Notes: generated from the sequence alone by a model not told the origin. A stretch of DNA of 64,000 nucleotides from an uncultured bacterium (GCA_949293245.1 CASFCS010000005.1:1-64000); one strand, 5' to 3'. Counted from the first letter of the stretch, positions 44,233-52,100 are shown. A program made the numbers and translations.

Positions 44233-44528
44233 GTCTCCCCCTCCTCCGCGCTGTGGGCCAGAGCGGCCAGGAACTCCTCCGCCCCGCTCTCCCGGCTCTC
44301 CATTCCCCGCAGCATGTCCAGCACCCGCAGGGGGTCCACGAATTTCGCCTCAAACACGCCGTTGCTGCCCCGCTTGAGCTCCACCACCCCGGTGAGGTCC
44401 AGTCGGTCGATCTCCTCCCGGGTCCACTCTCCGCAAAAGGCCAGCTGCGCCGCGCCGTTGGCCCGGCTGTCCGCCAGCCGCAGCAGGTATTTCCGCAGCA
44501 CCCGGCGCTCCTTCTCTCCTCTTGTCAC
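44229..44528 (-). CDS. Probable terminase small subunit
   Basis: A 99-residue, helical protein (KYLLRLADSRANGAAQLAFCGEWTREEIDRLDLTGVVELKRGSNGVFEAKFVD) overlapping TerL. The N-terminus could be a DNA-binding helix-turn-helix and the segment FEAKFVDPLRVLDML recurs in Clostridial TerS-like proteins. It is first in the phage-like operon. Short for TerS and assigned mainly by position. Confidence 0.65.
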   Translation of the reverse strand: MTRGEKERRVLRKYLLRLADSRANGAAQLAFCGEWTREEIDRLDLTGVVELKRGSNGVFEAKFVDPLRVLDMLRGMESRESGAEEFLAALAHSAEEGET

Positions 44529-44567
44529 CCTGCTCCCTCCTCGGACACCTGGGGTACTGCCGGAAAA

Positions 44568-44587
44568 ATTGCACGTTTCCGTGCAAC
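44568..44587 (-). terminator. Hairpin with T-tract just upstream of the phage-like operon
   Basis: TTGCACG-GAAA-CGTGCAA followed by TTTTTCC on the minus strand, 40 bases before terS. It can terminate leftward transcripts entering from the gerM side, in series with the stronger terminator at 44622-44651, or act as an attenuator or operator. No clear -35/-10 was found between it and terS. Confidence 0.55.
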
Positions 44588-44621
44588 AGGCCCTAAATTT
44601 TTTTCTCAGGGCATAAAAAAA

Positions 44622-44651
44622 CGCCGAGGCCGGGCAAACCCGGTCTCGGCG
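44622..44651 (-). terminator. Terminator of the GerMN lipoprotein gene
   Basis: CGCCGAGACCGGG...CCCGGCCTCGGCG followed by TTTTTTTATG on the minus strand, 37 bases past the gene. Confidence 0.87.
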
Positions 44652-44687
44652 CTGGCGCTATTTGGTTGTGTGGGCCTCTCTCCGCCC

Positions 44688-45263
44688 TCAGATCTGCTCC
44701 TGGAAGGTGAGGGGCCCCTCATAGAGGTCGTGCCCCGTCTCGATGACGCCCCCCTCCACGGTGATGGTGATCTCAGAGAGGTCGTAGTGGCGGATAAAGG
44801 TGTTGGCCACGCCGTACAGGGCGGCCCGCTCCCCGGTGCCCCCGGCGCTCTCCAGCTGGGTGAGAAATGCCTGGGACAGATCCAGGGCTCCGGTCACCTC
44901 TCCCCCCTCCTCGGTCATCTCAAAGGACAAAAGCTCCACGCTCTGGTCCACCACGCCCTCCTGAATCAGGGCGTCCAGCAGCCCCTGGGCGGTACCCTCC
45001 ACGGGCACCTCCACGGTATCAAAGCCCACGGCCTCCCCGTCGGGCACATAAATCACCGCGGTCAGCCGGGGCTCGTCGTCCTCCGGGATGGGGCTGGGGC
45101 TTGGGGTCTCGCTGTCCTGGGGGTCGGGGGAGATCTGGCCGGTGGGGCTGGGGGAGGGCTCCCCGGTGTCCTCCGGCTCCTTGTCCTCCGTTTTGGTACA
45201 GGCCGCCAGCAGCAGCAAAGCCCCTGCCAGGGCCAGGCACAGCAGCGCAGCTCTCTTTTTCAT
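44688..45263 (-). CDS. GerMN-domain sporulation/germination lipoprotein
   Basis: A 191-residue lipoprotein: signal MKKRAALLCLALAGALLLLAAC with lipobox LLAAC, a Pro/Ser/Asp/Glu-rich linker, and one GerMN domain (about 85-190; LTAVIYVPDGEAVGFDTVEVPVEG, ALYGVANTFI). GerM of Bacillus has two such domains and links sporulation and germination; other single-domain members are of unclear function. GGAGG precedes the ATG at 45263. Single gene. Confidence 0.85.
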   Translation of the reverse strand: MKKRAALLCLALAGALLLLAACTKTEDKEPEDTGEPSPSPTGQISPDPQDSETPSPSPIPEDDEPRLTAVIYVPDGEAVGFDTVEVPVEGTAQGLLDALIQEGVVDQSVELLSFEMTEEGGEVTGALDLSQAFLTQLESAGGTGERAALYGVANTFIRHYDLSEITITVEGGVIETGHDLYEGPLTFQEQI

Positions 45264-45377
45264 AGGCACCTCCTGGTGTTCTCTCCGGCTCCGCCGGGGT
45301 GGAAATGGCGGGGCGGGCCCCCGGCCCGCCCCTTTGATGATTATACCTCTTTCCGCTCTCCCTGTCAAAGCGGGGCC

Positions 45378-45578
45378 TCAGCCCGTGAGGAAGTCCAGGA
45401 TATCCCAGCCCTCCCCGCCGGTCTGGCGGTAGAGCTCTGTATAGCCGCACCGGGTGCAGCTGACGGTGATGAACTTCTTGTTCTGCACGTCAAAGAGCTT
45501 GGCAAAATTTCCCCCGGTGGCCTGGAGCTTGTCGGTCTCATAGCCCCGGTTGCCGCATTTGGGACACACATAATCCAT
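45378..45578 (-). CDS. Zinc-ribbon nucleic-acid-binding-type protein
   Basis: A 66-residue zinc ribbon: CPKCGNRGYETDKLQATGGNFAKLFDVQNKKFITVSCTRCGYTELY, two Cys pairs about 35 residues apart (zinc_ribbon_13-like family). The ATG at 45578 is preferred since AAAAGG lies 9 bases away; an ATG at 45587 abuts it. Separate gene, role unknown. Confidence 0.82.
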   Translation of the reverse strand: MDYVCPKCGNRGYETDKLQATGGNFAKLFDVQNKKFITVSCTRCGYTELYRQTGGEGWDILDFLTG

Positions 45579-45644
45579 CTGACTCATCCTTTTCTCTCAT
45601 ATTCCCGCCGCCCGGAACAGTATGCGCAGGGCGGGCGGCTGTGC

Positions 45645-45650
45645 TATAAT
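45645..45650 (+). promoter_or_regulatory. Extended -10 promoter ahead of the PPTase gene
   Basis: TG-C-TATAAT (TATAAT at 45645-45650) with no good -35. It would give a leader of about 115 bases to the ATG at 45774, which has AAAAGGAGG. Confidence 0.5.
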
Positions 45651-45773
45651 GGTCTCAGCCCTGTGGGAGGCCTCTCCCCCGGTACCAACACCAGTATAAG
45701 GAATCTTCCGGGAAAGCACAATGGCCCTCCCCATTAAAATGAATTAAAATCAGTTAAAAAAGGAGGCGGCCCC

Positions 45774-46310
45774 ATGGTCACGGTTTTCGGCGTCATCGCC
45801 CCTCCGGGCGGGGATGGCCGGGCGCTCTCCCGCCCTCTCCTCCTGTGGGGGGCCCGGGCCCTGTGGGGGCTGGAGGCGCTGCCCCCCCTCGCCCGGGGGG
45901 AAAACGGCAAGCCCTTCTTCCCCTCCGCCCCCCACCTCCAGTTTAACCTCAGCCACAGCGGGGCTGTGGCCCTGTGCGCCTTTTCCACCCGGGGCAGCGT
46001 GGGTGTGGACGTGGAGAAGATCCGCCCCCGGAACCCCGCCCTGCCCCGGCGGGTGCTCCACCCCCTGGAGTACGCCGCCTATGAGGCGACGGGGGGCACC
46101 TGGGAGGCCTTTTACGACCTGTGGACCCGGAAGGAGGCCTGGGTGAAGTACCAGGGGGGGCGGGTGTGGAACGCCCGGGCCATCGCGCCCCCGGCGGTAC
46201 CCTGCCGGGGGTACGCCCTGGCGGGCTGCCGGGCGGCGGTGTGCGCCGCCGCCCCCCTGCCGGAGGCCATCCGTCTCCTCGCCCCGGAGGATCTCCCCCT
46301 TTCAGAGTAA
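45774..46310 (+). CDS. 4'-phosphopantetheinyl transferase (Sfp-type)
   Basis: A 178-residue transferase that moves phosphopantetheine from CoA to carrier proteins. Motifs: FNLSHSGAVALCA, VGVDVEKIRP, and FYDLWTRKEAWVKYQGG, which carry the Mg2+ and catalytic residues. At 178 residues it is shorter than Sfp (about 225) but all signature stretches are present. No carrier-protein or synthase gene is nearby. The operator motif at 46300-46332 overlaps its last codons. Confidence 0.9.
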   Translation: MVTVFGVIAPPGGDGRALSRPLLLWGARALWGLEALPPLARGENGKPFFPSAPHLQFNLSHSGAVALCAFSTRGSVGVDVEKIRPRNPALPRRVLHPLEYAAYEATGGTWEAFYDLWTRKEAWVKYQGGRVWNARAIAPPAVPCRGYALAGCRAAVCAAAPLPEAIRLLAPEDLPLSE

Positions 46311-46332
46311 TTTCAGCCTTCCCCGGTACACT
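46300..46332 (+). promoter_or_regulatory. Regulated promoter motif, copy 1 (ahead of histidine kinase)
   Basis: TTTCAG-N5-TTTCAGC-N7-GGTACACT: two TTTCAG units 11 bases apart, as for an OmpR/PhoB-type dimer, then a -10-like box. It ends 22 bases before the kinase ATG and overlaps the end of the PPTase gene. Confidence 0.5.
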
Positions 46333-46354
46333 GGGGAAAAGGACGGTGTCTCCC

Positions 46355-47578
46355 ATGCTGCAAAAGCTCCGCTGGAAATTCATTCTCATCAATATGTCCC
46401 TGGTGTTCCTGGTGCTCCTCCTCCTGGCCCTTATGCAGGTGGCCGCCGCGGTGCAGCAGCAGCGGGATGCCACCAACGCCGCCCTGCGTCTGGCCATCGC
46501 CTGGCCGGAGGAGGGCCCCGACCCCCTGGAGCTGGGAGACAGCCTCCACGCCCCCGCGGTGGAGCACATGGTCCCTGCCCTGTGCATCGCCATTGACGGG
46601 GCCGGGGAGCTGCGGGTCATCACCGACGGCACGGTCCACATCTCCCAGGAGAGTCTGGAGGATCTGGTGGAGCTGGTGCTGGACCGGGGGAGCGCCGCGG
46701 GCGAGCTGGAGGAGGCGGGGCTGCGCTATCTCCTCCGGGACGGTCCGGGGGAGACCCGGGTGGCCTTCGCGGACCTCACCTGGGAGCAGACCTCCCTGCG
46801 GGGTCAGCTGCTCACCCTCTTTCTGGCCCTGGCAGCGGCCCTGGGAGGGTTCTTTCTCATCAGCCTCTTTCTCTCCCGGTGGGCCCTGAAACCGGTGGAG
46901 CGGAGCTGGAAGCAGCAGCAGCAGTTCATTGCCGACGCCTCCCACGAGCTCAAGACCCCCCTCACGGTGATCCTGGCGGATACGGGCCTCCTGCTGGCCC
47001 ACCCGGAGGACACGGTGGACAAGCAGCGCAAGTGGGTGGAGTATATCCGGGCGGAGGCAGGGCGGATGAAGGCCCTGGTGGAGGACATGCTCTTCCTGGC
47101 CCGCAGCGACAACGCCGCCGCCCCCGTCCGCCAGCCCTGCTCCCTCACGGATCTGGCCTGGAGCTGTCTGCTTCCCTTCGAGGCGGTGGCCTTTGAGGCG
47201 GGGGTCACCCTGAACAGCCAGGTGGAGGAGGGCCTCACCATTCAGGGGGATCAGGAGCAGCTGCGCCGCCTCATCATGATCCTCCTGGACAACGCCTGTA
47301 AGTACGCCGGGGCGGGGGGTTCCGTGGAGGTGTCCCTGGCCCGGCGGCAGGACAGGCTGTGCCTCACAGTGGACAACACCGGGGAGCCCATCCCGCCGGA
47401 GCATCTGCCCCATCTCTTCGAGCGGTTCTACCGCTCCGACCCCGCCCGGCCCCAGGGGGGCTACGGCCTGGGTCTGGCCATCGCCCAGGCCATTGTGGCG
47501 GGCCACCGGGGGACCATCTCCGTGTCCTCCAGCCGGGAGGAGGGCACCCGTTTCACCGTTCTCCTGCCCCGCCAGTAG
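46355..47578 (+). CDS. Sensor histidine kinase without adjacent regulator
   Basis: A 407-residue kinase: membrane helix about 8-32, extracytoplasmic sensor region about 33-145, second helix about 146-170, short HAMP-like stretch, H-box FIADASHELKTPL (phosphohistidine near 195), N-box LDNACKYAG, then LFERFYRSD and GYGLGLAIAQ. The ATG at 46355 follows GGGGAAAAGGA. Kinases of this PhoR-like class almost always sit next to an OmpR-type regulator; none is present. Its cognate regulator may bind the TTTCAG motif found on both sides of the gene. Confidence 0.88.
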   Translation: MLQKLRWKFILINMSLVFLVLLLLALMQVAAAVQQQRDATNAALRLAIAWPEEGPDPLELGDSLHAPAVEHMVPALCIAIDGAGELRVITDGTVHISQESLEDLVELVLDRGSAAGELEEAGLRYLLRDGPGETRVAFADLTWEQTSLRGQLLTLFLALAAALGGFFLISLFLSRWALKPVERSWKQQQQFIADASHELKTPLTVILADTGLLLAHPEDTVDKQRKWVEYIRAEAGRMKALVEDMLFLARSDNAAAPVRQPCSLTDLAWSCLLPFEAVAFEAGVTLNSQVEEGLTIQGDQEQLRRLIMILLDNACKYAGAGGSVEVSLARRQDRLCLTVDNTGEPIPPEHLPHLFERFYRSDPARPQGGYGLGLAIAQAIVAGHRGTISVSSSREEGTRFTVLLPRQ

Positions 47579-47625
47579 TCTGAGAGGCAAATTGTTTACC
47601 CTTTGTACACAATTTTAAGGGGATT

Positions 47626-47658
47626 TTTCAGGCTGATTTCAGCATCCTCTGGTATGCT
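47626..47658 (+). promoter_or_regulatory. Regulated promoter motif, copy 2 (after histidine kinase)
   Basis: TTTCAG-N5-TTTCAGC-N7-GGTATGCT, with spacings identical to copy 1. No protein gene follows on the plus strand. Confidence 0.5.
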
Positions 47659-47663
47659 TACAG

Positions 47664-47746
47664 TGTTCCAAGTTTCATGCTCCTCTTCGATGGGGTGGGT
47701 CAGGAGTCCGGGATGGGAGCCCGGGCCCCTGGCCCGCTTCTTTTTC
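47664..47746 (+). ncRNA. Candidate small RNA from motif copy 2
   Basis: If transcription starts about 7 bases after GGTATGCT it reaches a compact hairpin, CGGGCC-CCT-GGCCCG with CTTCTTTTT (47722-47745), in about 80 bases without a convincing open frame. It could be an sRNA controlled by the kinase's regulator, or simply the kinase gene's own terminator downstream of a relic promoter. Confidence 0.3.
47722..47745 (+). terminator. Terminator after the histidine kinase region
   Basis: CGGGCC-CCT-GGCCCG followed by CTTCTTTTT. A second, larger inverted repeat (47780-47811, GAGCCCGGGGC with its complement) follows and may end the helicase gene on the minus strand. Confidence 0.65.
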
Positions 47747-47814
47747 CCCGGCGGCCGGCGCCGCTTCACCCATGCAGGAGAGCCCGGGGCAGCCTGTGCC
47801 GCCCCGGGCTCTTG

Positions 47815-49908
47815 TCACGTCTCCCGCCGGAGGAGTCCCCCCTTCAGGCAGGTCCTCAGGTCGAATTTCCGGTTCTCCCCGTTGTCCAGGGCCACCAGAA
47901 TCACGCTCCCCTCCCGGCGGAGCACCTCTCCCGCCCCGAACCGGCGGTGGCGCACCCGGGTGCCCCGGCGGAACTGATCCTCCTCCTCCCGGGTCACGCT
48001 CCCCCCGGCGGGTGCCGTCTCCCCCTCCGGGGGCACCAGGGCGTCTATGAAGGAGGACCGGGGGGGCGCCGGGCGGCCGTACTCCCGGGTGAAGGTGAGC
48101 ACCTCCAGCTGCCGCCTGGCCCGGGTGACGGCCACATAGAACAGCCGCCGCTCCTCCTCCAGCACCGCCAGGTCCTCCGGTGACAGCTTCTCCCCCTCCC
48201 GGGGCTCCGCCACCTGGGGGAACACCCCGTCCAGCACGTCCAGCAAGATCACCCGGTCGTACTCCAGCCCCTTGCTGGCGTGGATGGTGGAGAGGATGAA
48301 GGGGCTCCCGGGGTCGCTCCCCCCGGCGGCCACCACCCCCTCCAGCTCCTCCAGCCGGTCTAGGAAGGCCTCCAGCTCCGGATTCTGGTTGGCCAGGGCC
48401 ATCAGGGGCCGCACCCGGCTGGTGTCCGCCCCCCGCTGCTGGAGGTACTCCTGGTAGCCCATGTAGTAGTAGATGCGGTTCACCGCCTGGAGGCTGGTGC
48501 CCTCCAGCAGGTGGGTCAGGTGGGTGCGCAGGGCCTTCACCCGCCCCGCCGCCCAGGGCTCCAGGGCGGGGTCGTCCAGAATCAGGTCGGTGATGGGCAT
48601 GTCCCAGGCCCGGCTCTGCCGCCGGAGGGCGGCCTGAAGGCGCTCCTTTTTCAGCCCGGTGCCCAGCTTGTAGTACAGCCGCTCAAAGAGCGCCCCGTCG
48701 GTGGGGCGGTAGGCCAGGCGGATGGCGTCGGTGATGTCCCGCACCAGGGCGTGGCTGAAAAAGGTCCCCTCCCCGGGGCGGCAGCGGTAGGGCACCCCCT
48801 CCCGCTCCAGCAGGTCGATGAGGGGGAGGACGCTGTGGTGGTTGCGGTAGAGCACCGCTGTCTCCCCTTCGCACTCCCTGGCCACCCGGAGGAGGTAGCG
48901 GTACTGGCTGGCCCCGTCCTGGAGGGAGATGGCCCGGATGGGGGCCCCCTCCCCGTTTCGGGTGAACATGTGCTTGTCCCGCCGCTGGGTGTTGCGGCGG
49001 ATGAAGGCGTCCGCCCGGCGGGTGATGGCCCCGGAGCAGCGGTAGTTCTCCTCCATGAAGAGCACCTTTGCCTGGGGGTAGACCTGGTCAAACTCCAGCA
49101 GGGCCTGGGGCCAGGCGGCCCGGAAGCCGTAAATGCTCTGGTCCTCGTCCCCCACCAGGAAGAGGTTGGCCTCCTCCCCCGCCAGCATCCGGAGGATGGT
49201 GTGCTGGATTCGGGATGTGTCCTGGGCCTCGTCCACGCTGATATACCGGTAGCGGCGGCGGTACTCCCCCAGGATGTCAGGCCGGCTCTTCAGGATCTGG
49301 AGGCCGTACACCATCTGGTCGTCGTAGTCCATCCAGCGGCGGCGGCGCATGGTGTCCTGGTACTGGCGGTACAGGGGCCACATCTCCCCGCCCCCCTCCA
49401 GCTTCTCCTGCCTGATCTCCTCGGGGGTGAGCATGGAGTTCTTGCAGTAGGACAGCCGGGTGCGCAGCTCCTTGATGTCGCTCTCGGAGGGGTAGCCCCC
49501 CAGCACACTCTGGAGGATCTCCCGCAGCAGCCGGGTGATCTCCCCCTCGTCGCTCACCAGGCGGAAGGCGGTGCGGCCGGTGACCTGCTCATACCGGCGG
49601 ATGATGAGGGCGCACAGGCCGTTGATGGTGCGGAAGGCCATGCGCCCCGCCAGCTCCTCCCCGAAAACCTTTGCAAACCGCCGCCTCATGTCCGCCGTGG
49701 CGGCCACGGTGTAGGTCACGGTGAGGATGTGCTCCGGCGGGATGCCCCGGCACAGCACCATGTACCCCAGTCTGGCCACGATCACCGTGGTCTTGCCGCT
49801 GCCGGGCACCGCCAGCAGCAGCCCCGGCCCCTGGGTGCACGCCACCGCCGCCTCCTGCTGGGGGTTGAGGGTCAGGCCGTATTCTCTTTCAAAGGCGGAC
49901 AGGTCCAT
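47815..49908 (-). CDS. UvrD/PcrA-like superfamily 1 helicase
   Basis: A 697-residue SF1A 3'-5' helicase. Q-motif LNPQQEAAV, motif I AVPGSGKTT, Ia LTVTYTVAATADMRRR, II ISVDEAQDTSRIQH, III FLVGDEDQSIYGFRAA, IV FMEENYRC, V STIHASKGLEYDRV, VI RRLFYVAVTRARR. A C-terminal Tudor-like segment (GTRVRHRRFGAGEVLRREG) resembles the PcrA RNA-polymerase-binding end. The ATG at 49908 follows AGGAGGAGCG. Slightly shorter than PcrA, so a paralogue of the main PcrA/UvrD is possible. Confidence 0.9.
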   Translation of the reverse strand: MDLSAFEREYGLTLNPQQEAAVACTQGPGLLLAVPGSGKTTVIVARLGYMVLCRGIPPEHILTVTYTVAATADMRRRFAKVFGEELAGRMAFRTINGLCALIIRRYEQVTGRTAFRLVSDEGEITRLLREILQSVLGGYPSESDIKELRTRLSYCKNSMLTPEEIRQEKLEGGGEMWPLYRQYQDTMRRRRWMDYDDQMVYGLQILKSRPDILGEYRRRYRYISVDEAQDTSRIQHTILRMLAGEEANLFLVGDEDQSIYGFRAAWPQALLEFDQVYPQAKVLFMEENYRCSGAITRRADAFIRRNTQRRDKHMFTRNGEGAPIRAISLQDGASQYRYLLRVARECEGETAVLYRNHHSVLPLIDLLEREGVPYRCRPGEGTFFSHALVRDITDAIRLAYRPTDGALFERLYYKLGTGLKKERLQAALRRQSRAWDMPITDLILDDPALEPWAAGRVKALRTHLTHLLEGTSLQAVNRIYYYMGYQEYLQQRGADTSRVRPLMALANQNPELEAFLDRLEELEGVVAAGGSDPGSPFILSTIHASKGLEYDRVILLDVLDGVFPQVAEPREGEKLSPEDLAVLEEERRLFYVAVTRARRQLEVLTFTREYGRPAPPRSSFIDALVPPEGETAPAGGSVTREEEDQFRRGTRVRHRRFGAGEVLRREGSVILVALDNGENRKFDLRTCLKGGLLRRET

Positions 49909-49984
49909 ACGCTCCTCCTGGTCTGCCCCAATGGGGCGCTTTGGTCCTCTATGATACACCCTTTCCCCACCTTTCTCAAGAGAA

Positions 49985-50020
49985 AGAGCGGGCGGAGACT
50001 CGATGGTCTCCGCCCGCTCT
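49985..50020 (-). terminator. Terminator of the glycerol dehydrogenase gene
   Basis: AGAGCGGGCGGAGAC and its exact complement with a 6-base loop, followed by TTCTCTT on the minus strand, 23 bases past the stop. Confidence 0.82.
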
Positions 50021-50042
50021 CATAGCGCTTGGTATCTGGCCC

Positions 50043-51140
50043 TCAGCCCTCCAGGTAGTAGCGGCCCACGGCGTCGGCGGCCATGATGGCGGCGTAAACG
50101 CTCTCGGCGGTAACGGCGAAGGGCATGTTGTGGATGGTCTCCCCCTCCACGCTGGCGGCCTTGGCCACCGCCATGATCTTCTCGGGAGTGGGATCGGTGA
50201 TGCCCAGCTGGGCCAGGGTCACAGGCAGGCCCACGGAGATGCAGAACTCCACCACTTCCTCCAGCTCCTCCCCGGAAACGTTCTCCAGGATCAGCTGGGT
50301 GATGGTGCCGAAGGCCACCTTCTCGCCGTGGTACATGTGGTGGCACTCCTCCAGCACGGTGAAGCCGTTGTGGATGGCGTGGGCGCCGGCCAGGCCGCCG
50401 CTCTCAAAGCCGATGCCGGACAGGAGGGTGTTGGCCTCGATGATCTTCTCCACGGACTTGGTGCACACGCCGGCCTCCAGGGCCAGCTTGGCCTTCAGGC
50501 CCTCGTCCAGCAGGGTGTGGAAGCACAGCTCCGCCAGGGCCATAGCGGCGCTGGTGGCGGTGCCGCCGGCGCAGGTGGCGGCGTTCTTGTTGTAGGTGGC
50601 CCGGGCCTCGAACCAGGTGGCCAGGGCGTCGCCCATGCCGGACACGGTGAGGCGCACGGGGCTCTTGGTGACCACGTCGGTGTCCATGATGACCATGTTG
50701 GGGTTGGCAGGCAGGAAAAGGTACTGGTCAAACACGCCCTCGTCGGTATACAGCACGCTCAGGGCGCTGCAGGGGGCGTCGGTGGAGGCGATGGTGGGGC
50801 AGATGATCACGGGGAGCTTCTTGTAGTAGGCCACAGCCTTGGCAGTGTCCAGGATCTTGCCGCCGCCGATGCCCACAATGACGTTGCAGCCCTTCTCCTC
50901 CACCACTTTAATGAGGCGGTCCACCTCGGTCTTGCTGCACTCGCCGTTGAACTGGTCAAAGATCACGCTGGCGCTGCTGCTGTCAAAGCCGGCCTGGATC
51001 TCTCCGCCGATGCGCTTGTAGCCCCCGGCGCTGATGAGAGCCAGGGCGCTGCCCCCCAGCTGATCCACATAGGTGCTCAGATTCTTCAGCTCGCCGGCCC
51101 CCTGGATATACTTCCCGGGCGCGATCAAAATGTTAGCCAT
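50043..51140 (-). CDS. gldA: Glycerol dehydrogenase
   Basis: A 365-residue NAD-linked iron-type (group III) dehydrogenase, glycerol to dihydroxyacetone. NAD motif GIGGGKILDTAKA; metal ligands in GMGDALATWFEA (Asp), GGLAGAHAIHNGF (His) and MYHGEKVAFGT (His). Length and motifs fit GldA. The ATG follows GGAGAAGCGAC. Monocistronic with its own terminator. A GGATTGA-N10-TCAATCC dyad (51216-51239) upstream may be its operator. Confidence 0.92.
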   Translation of the reverse strand: MANILIAPGKYIQGAGELKNLSTYVDQLGGSALALISAGGYKRIGGEIQAGFDSSSASVIFDQFNGECSKTEVDRLIKVVEEKGCNVIVGIGGGKILDTAKAVAYYKKLPVIICPTIASTDAPCSALSVLYTDEGVFDQYLFLPANPNMVIMDTDVVTKSPVRLTVSGMGDALATWFEARATYNKNAATCAGGTATSAAMALAELCFHTLLDEGLKAKLALEAGVCTKSVEKIIEANTLLSGIGFESGGLAGAHAIHNGFTVLEECHHMYHGEKVAFGTITQLILENVSGEELEEVVEFCISVGLPVTLAQLGITDPTPEKIMAVAKAASVEGETIHNMPFAVTAESVYAAIMAADAVGRYYLEG

Positions 51141-51365
51141 GTCGCTTCTCCTTTACCGTCAAAATATCCCCAGGGCACAGCCCGCGGGCGTTCTCGGGGT
51201 CTCTCTTATTATTGCGGATTGATAAATTTTTGTCAATCCATTTCTTTTTTCTTTTCCTGCATTTTTTTGATGGCCCAAACCGGCGGAGATGAAACATAAC
51301 CCCACCTGTGGTGCGGTCATCTTGCTCTCCCCAGGGCACAGCCGCCCTGGGGGCGGCAGGAGCAA

Positions 51366-51400
51366 AAGAAGGACATCTGCCTTTGGCAGATGTCCTTCTT
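51366..51400 (-). terminator. Terminator of tRNA-Thr
   Basis: AAGAAGGACATCTGCC-TTT-GGCAGATGTCCTTCTT, a perfect 16-bp stem ending 2 bases from the tRNA 3' CCA, then TTTTGC. Confidence 0.88.
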
Positions 51401-51401
51401 T

Positions 51402-51478
51402 TTGGAGCTGGAAACGTGACTTGAACACGCGACCTGCTGATTACGAATCAGCTGCTCTACCGACTGAGCTATTCCAGC
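51402..51478 (-). tRNA. tRNA-Thr (anticodon CGT)
   Basis: Minus-strand cloverleaf: acceptor GCTGGAA/TTCCAGC, D-arm GCTC-AGTCGGTA-GAGC, anticodon arm GCTGA-TTCGTAA-TCAGC with CGT (reads ACG), T-arm GCGTG-TTCAAGT-CACGT, discriminator T, and genomically encoded CCA at 51402-51404. Followed at once by a perfect terminator. Confidence 0.97.
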
Positions 51479-51786
51479 CCGCCGCGTCCCCCGGTGGGGC
51501 CGCTAACTTGTTTACTGTACCATACTTTTATTTCCCAGTCAAGCCGCAGCCGGGCTTTTCTTGCTTTGGCGACGCAAAATTACAGCAGGTATACTTTTGC
51601 CCCCTTCTCCTGCATTTTTAATCTGTCAAGTACAAAACATTGAACACTCCGGGAATATTCTCCCAAATATTCCCCTGTTTTTTTGTGCTTTTCAGCGCTT
51701 TTTTACCACTTCCGCTTGATTCTTATTTCTTTCTCTCCTTTTCTTTTGGTTTGCATAATATTAATTATGGATTTCATTACATATAG

Positions 51787-51872
51787 TTATACACATTTTC
51801 CACAGAGTTTTGAACATTCCTCAACCCCTTCTCTCCCTAACCTCTTTCACAACATCCACAGAGTTTTCCACA
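51787..51872 (+). promoter_or_regulatory. Cluster of DnaA-box-like 9-mers
   Basis: TTATACACA (51787-51795) fits the TTATNCACA DnaA consensus; TTTTCCACA follows directly (51796-51804). ACATCCACA (51852-51860) and TTTTCCACA (51864-51872) form a second pair. All four are in the same orientation in AT-rich sequence, as in an origin or DnaA-titration site. No dnaA gene is in the window. Confidence 0.5.
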
Positions 51873-52000
51873 GACTGTTTTTGTGTTTTTTCCCTTTTCT
51901 CTCCCGGATTCCCATTTACATAATGCTGCCCCATTGCTCTTCCCACAAGTGCGCCTCCCCTTTCCTGCAAAGGCTCCTTAGCATAAATTAAGAATTTAAC

Positions 52001-52030
52001 AAGACATGCTTTTCCTCCCTGTGATATAAT
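52001..52030 (+). promoter_or_regulatory. Promoter of the VanRS-like operon
   Basis: AAGACA (52001-52006), 18-base spacer, TATAAT (52025-52030). The transcript would start near 52037, about 65 bases before the regulator's ATG. Confidence 0.65.
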
Positions 52031-52100
52031 GGTTTATCAGATCAGCCTCCCCCGGGCCCGCCGGGGAAGCTGTACCATTTGGAAAGGATGGGTGGGCGGT

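Larger units (their letters stand above)
51479..52100. other. AT-rich intergenic region with DnaA-box cluster
   Basis: 622 bases without a credible gene, much richer in A/T than the rest of the window. It contains four DnaA-box-like 9-mers (51787-51872) and the promoter of the VanRS-like pair (52001-52030). Confidence 0.6.

Noticed and set aside
51402..51478. tRNA-Thr as an integration site of a mobile element
   Set aside because: The 3' end is intact and followed directly by its terminator; no partial tRNA copy or integrase is nearby.
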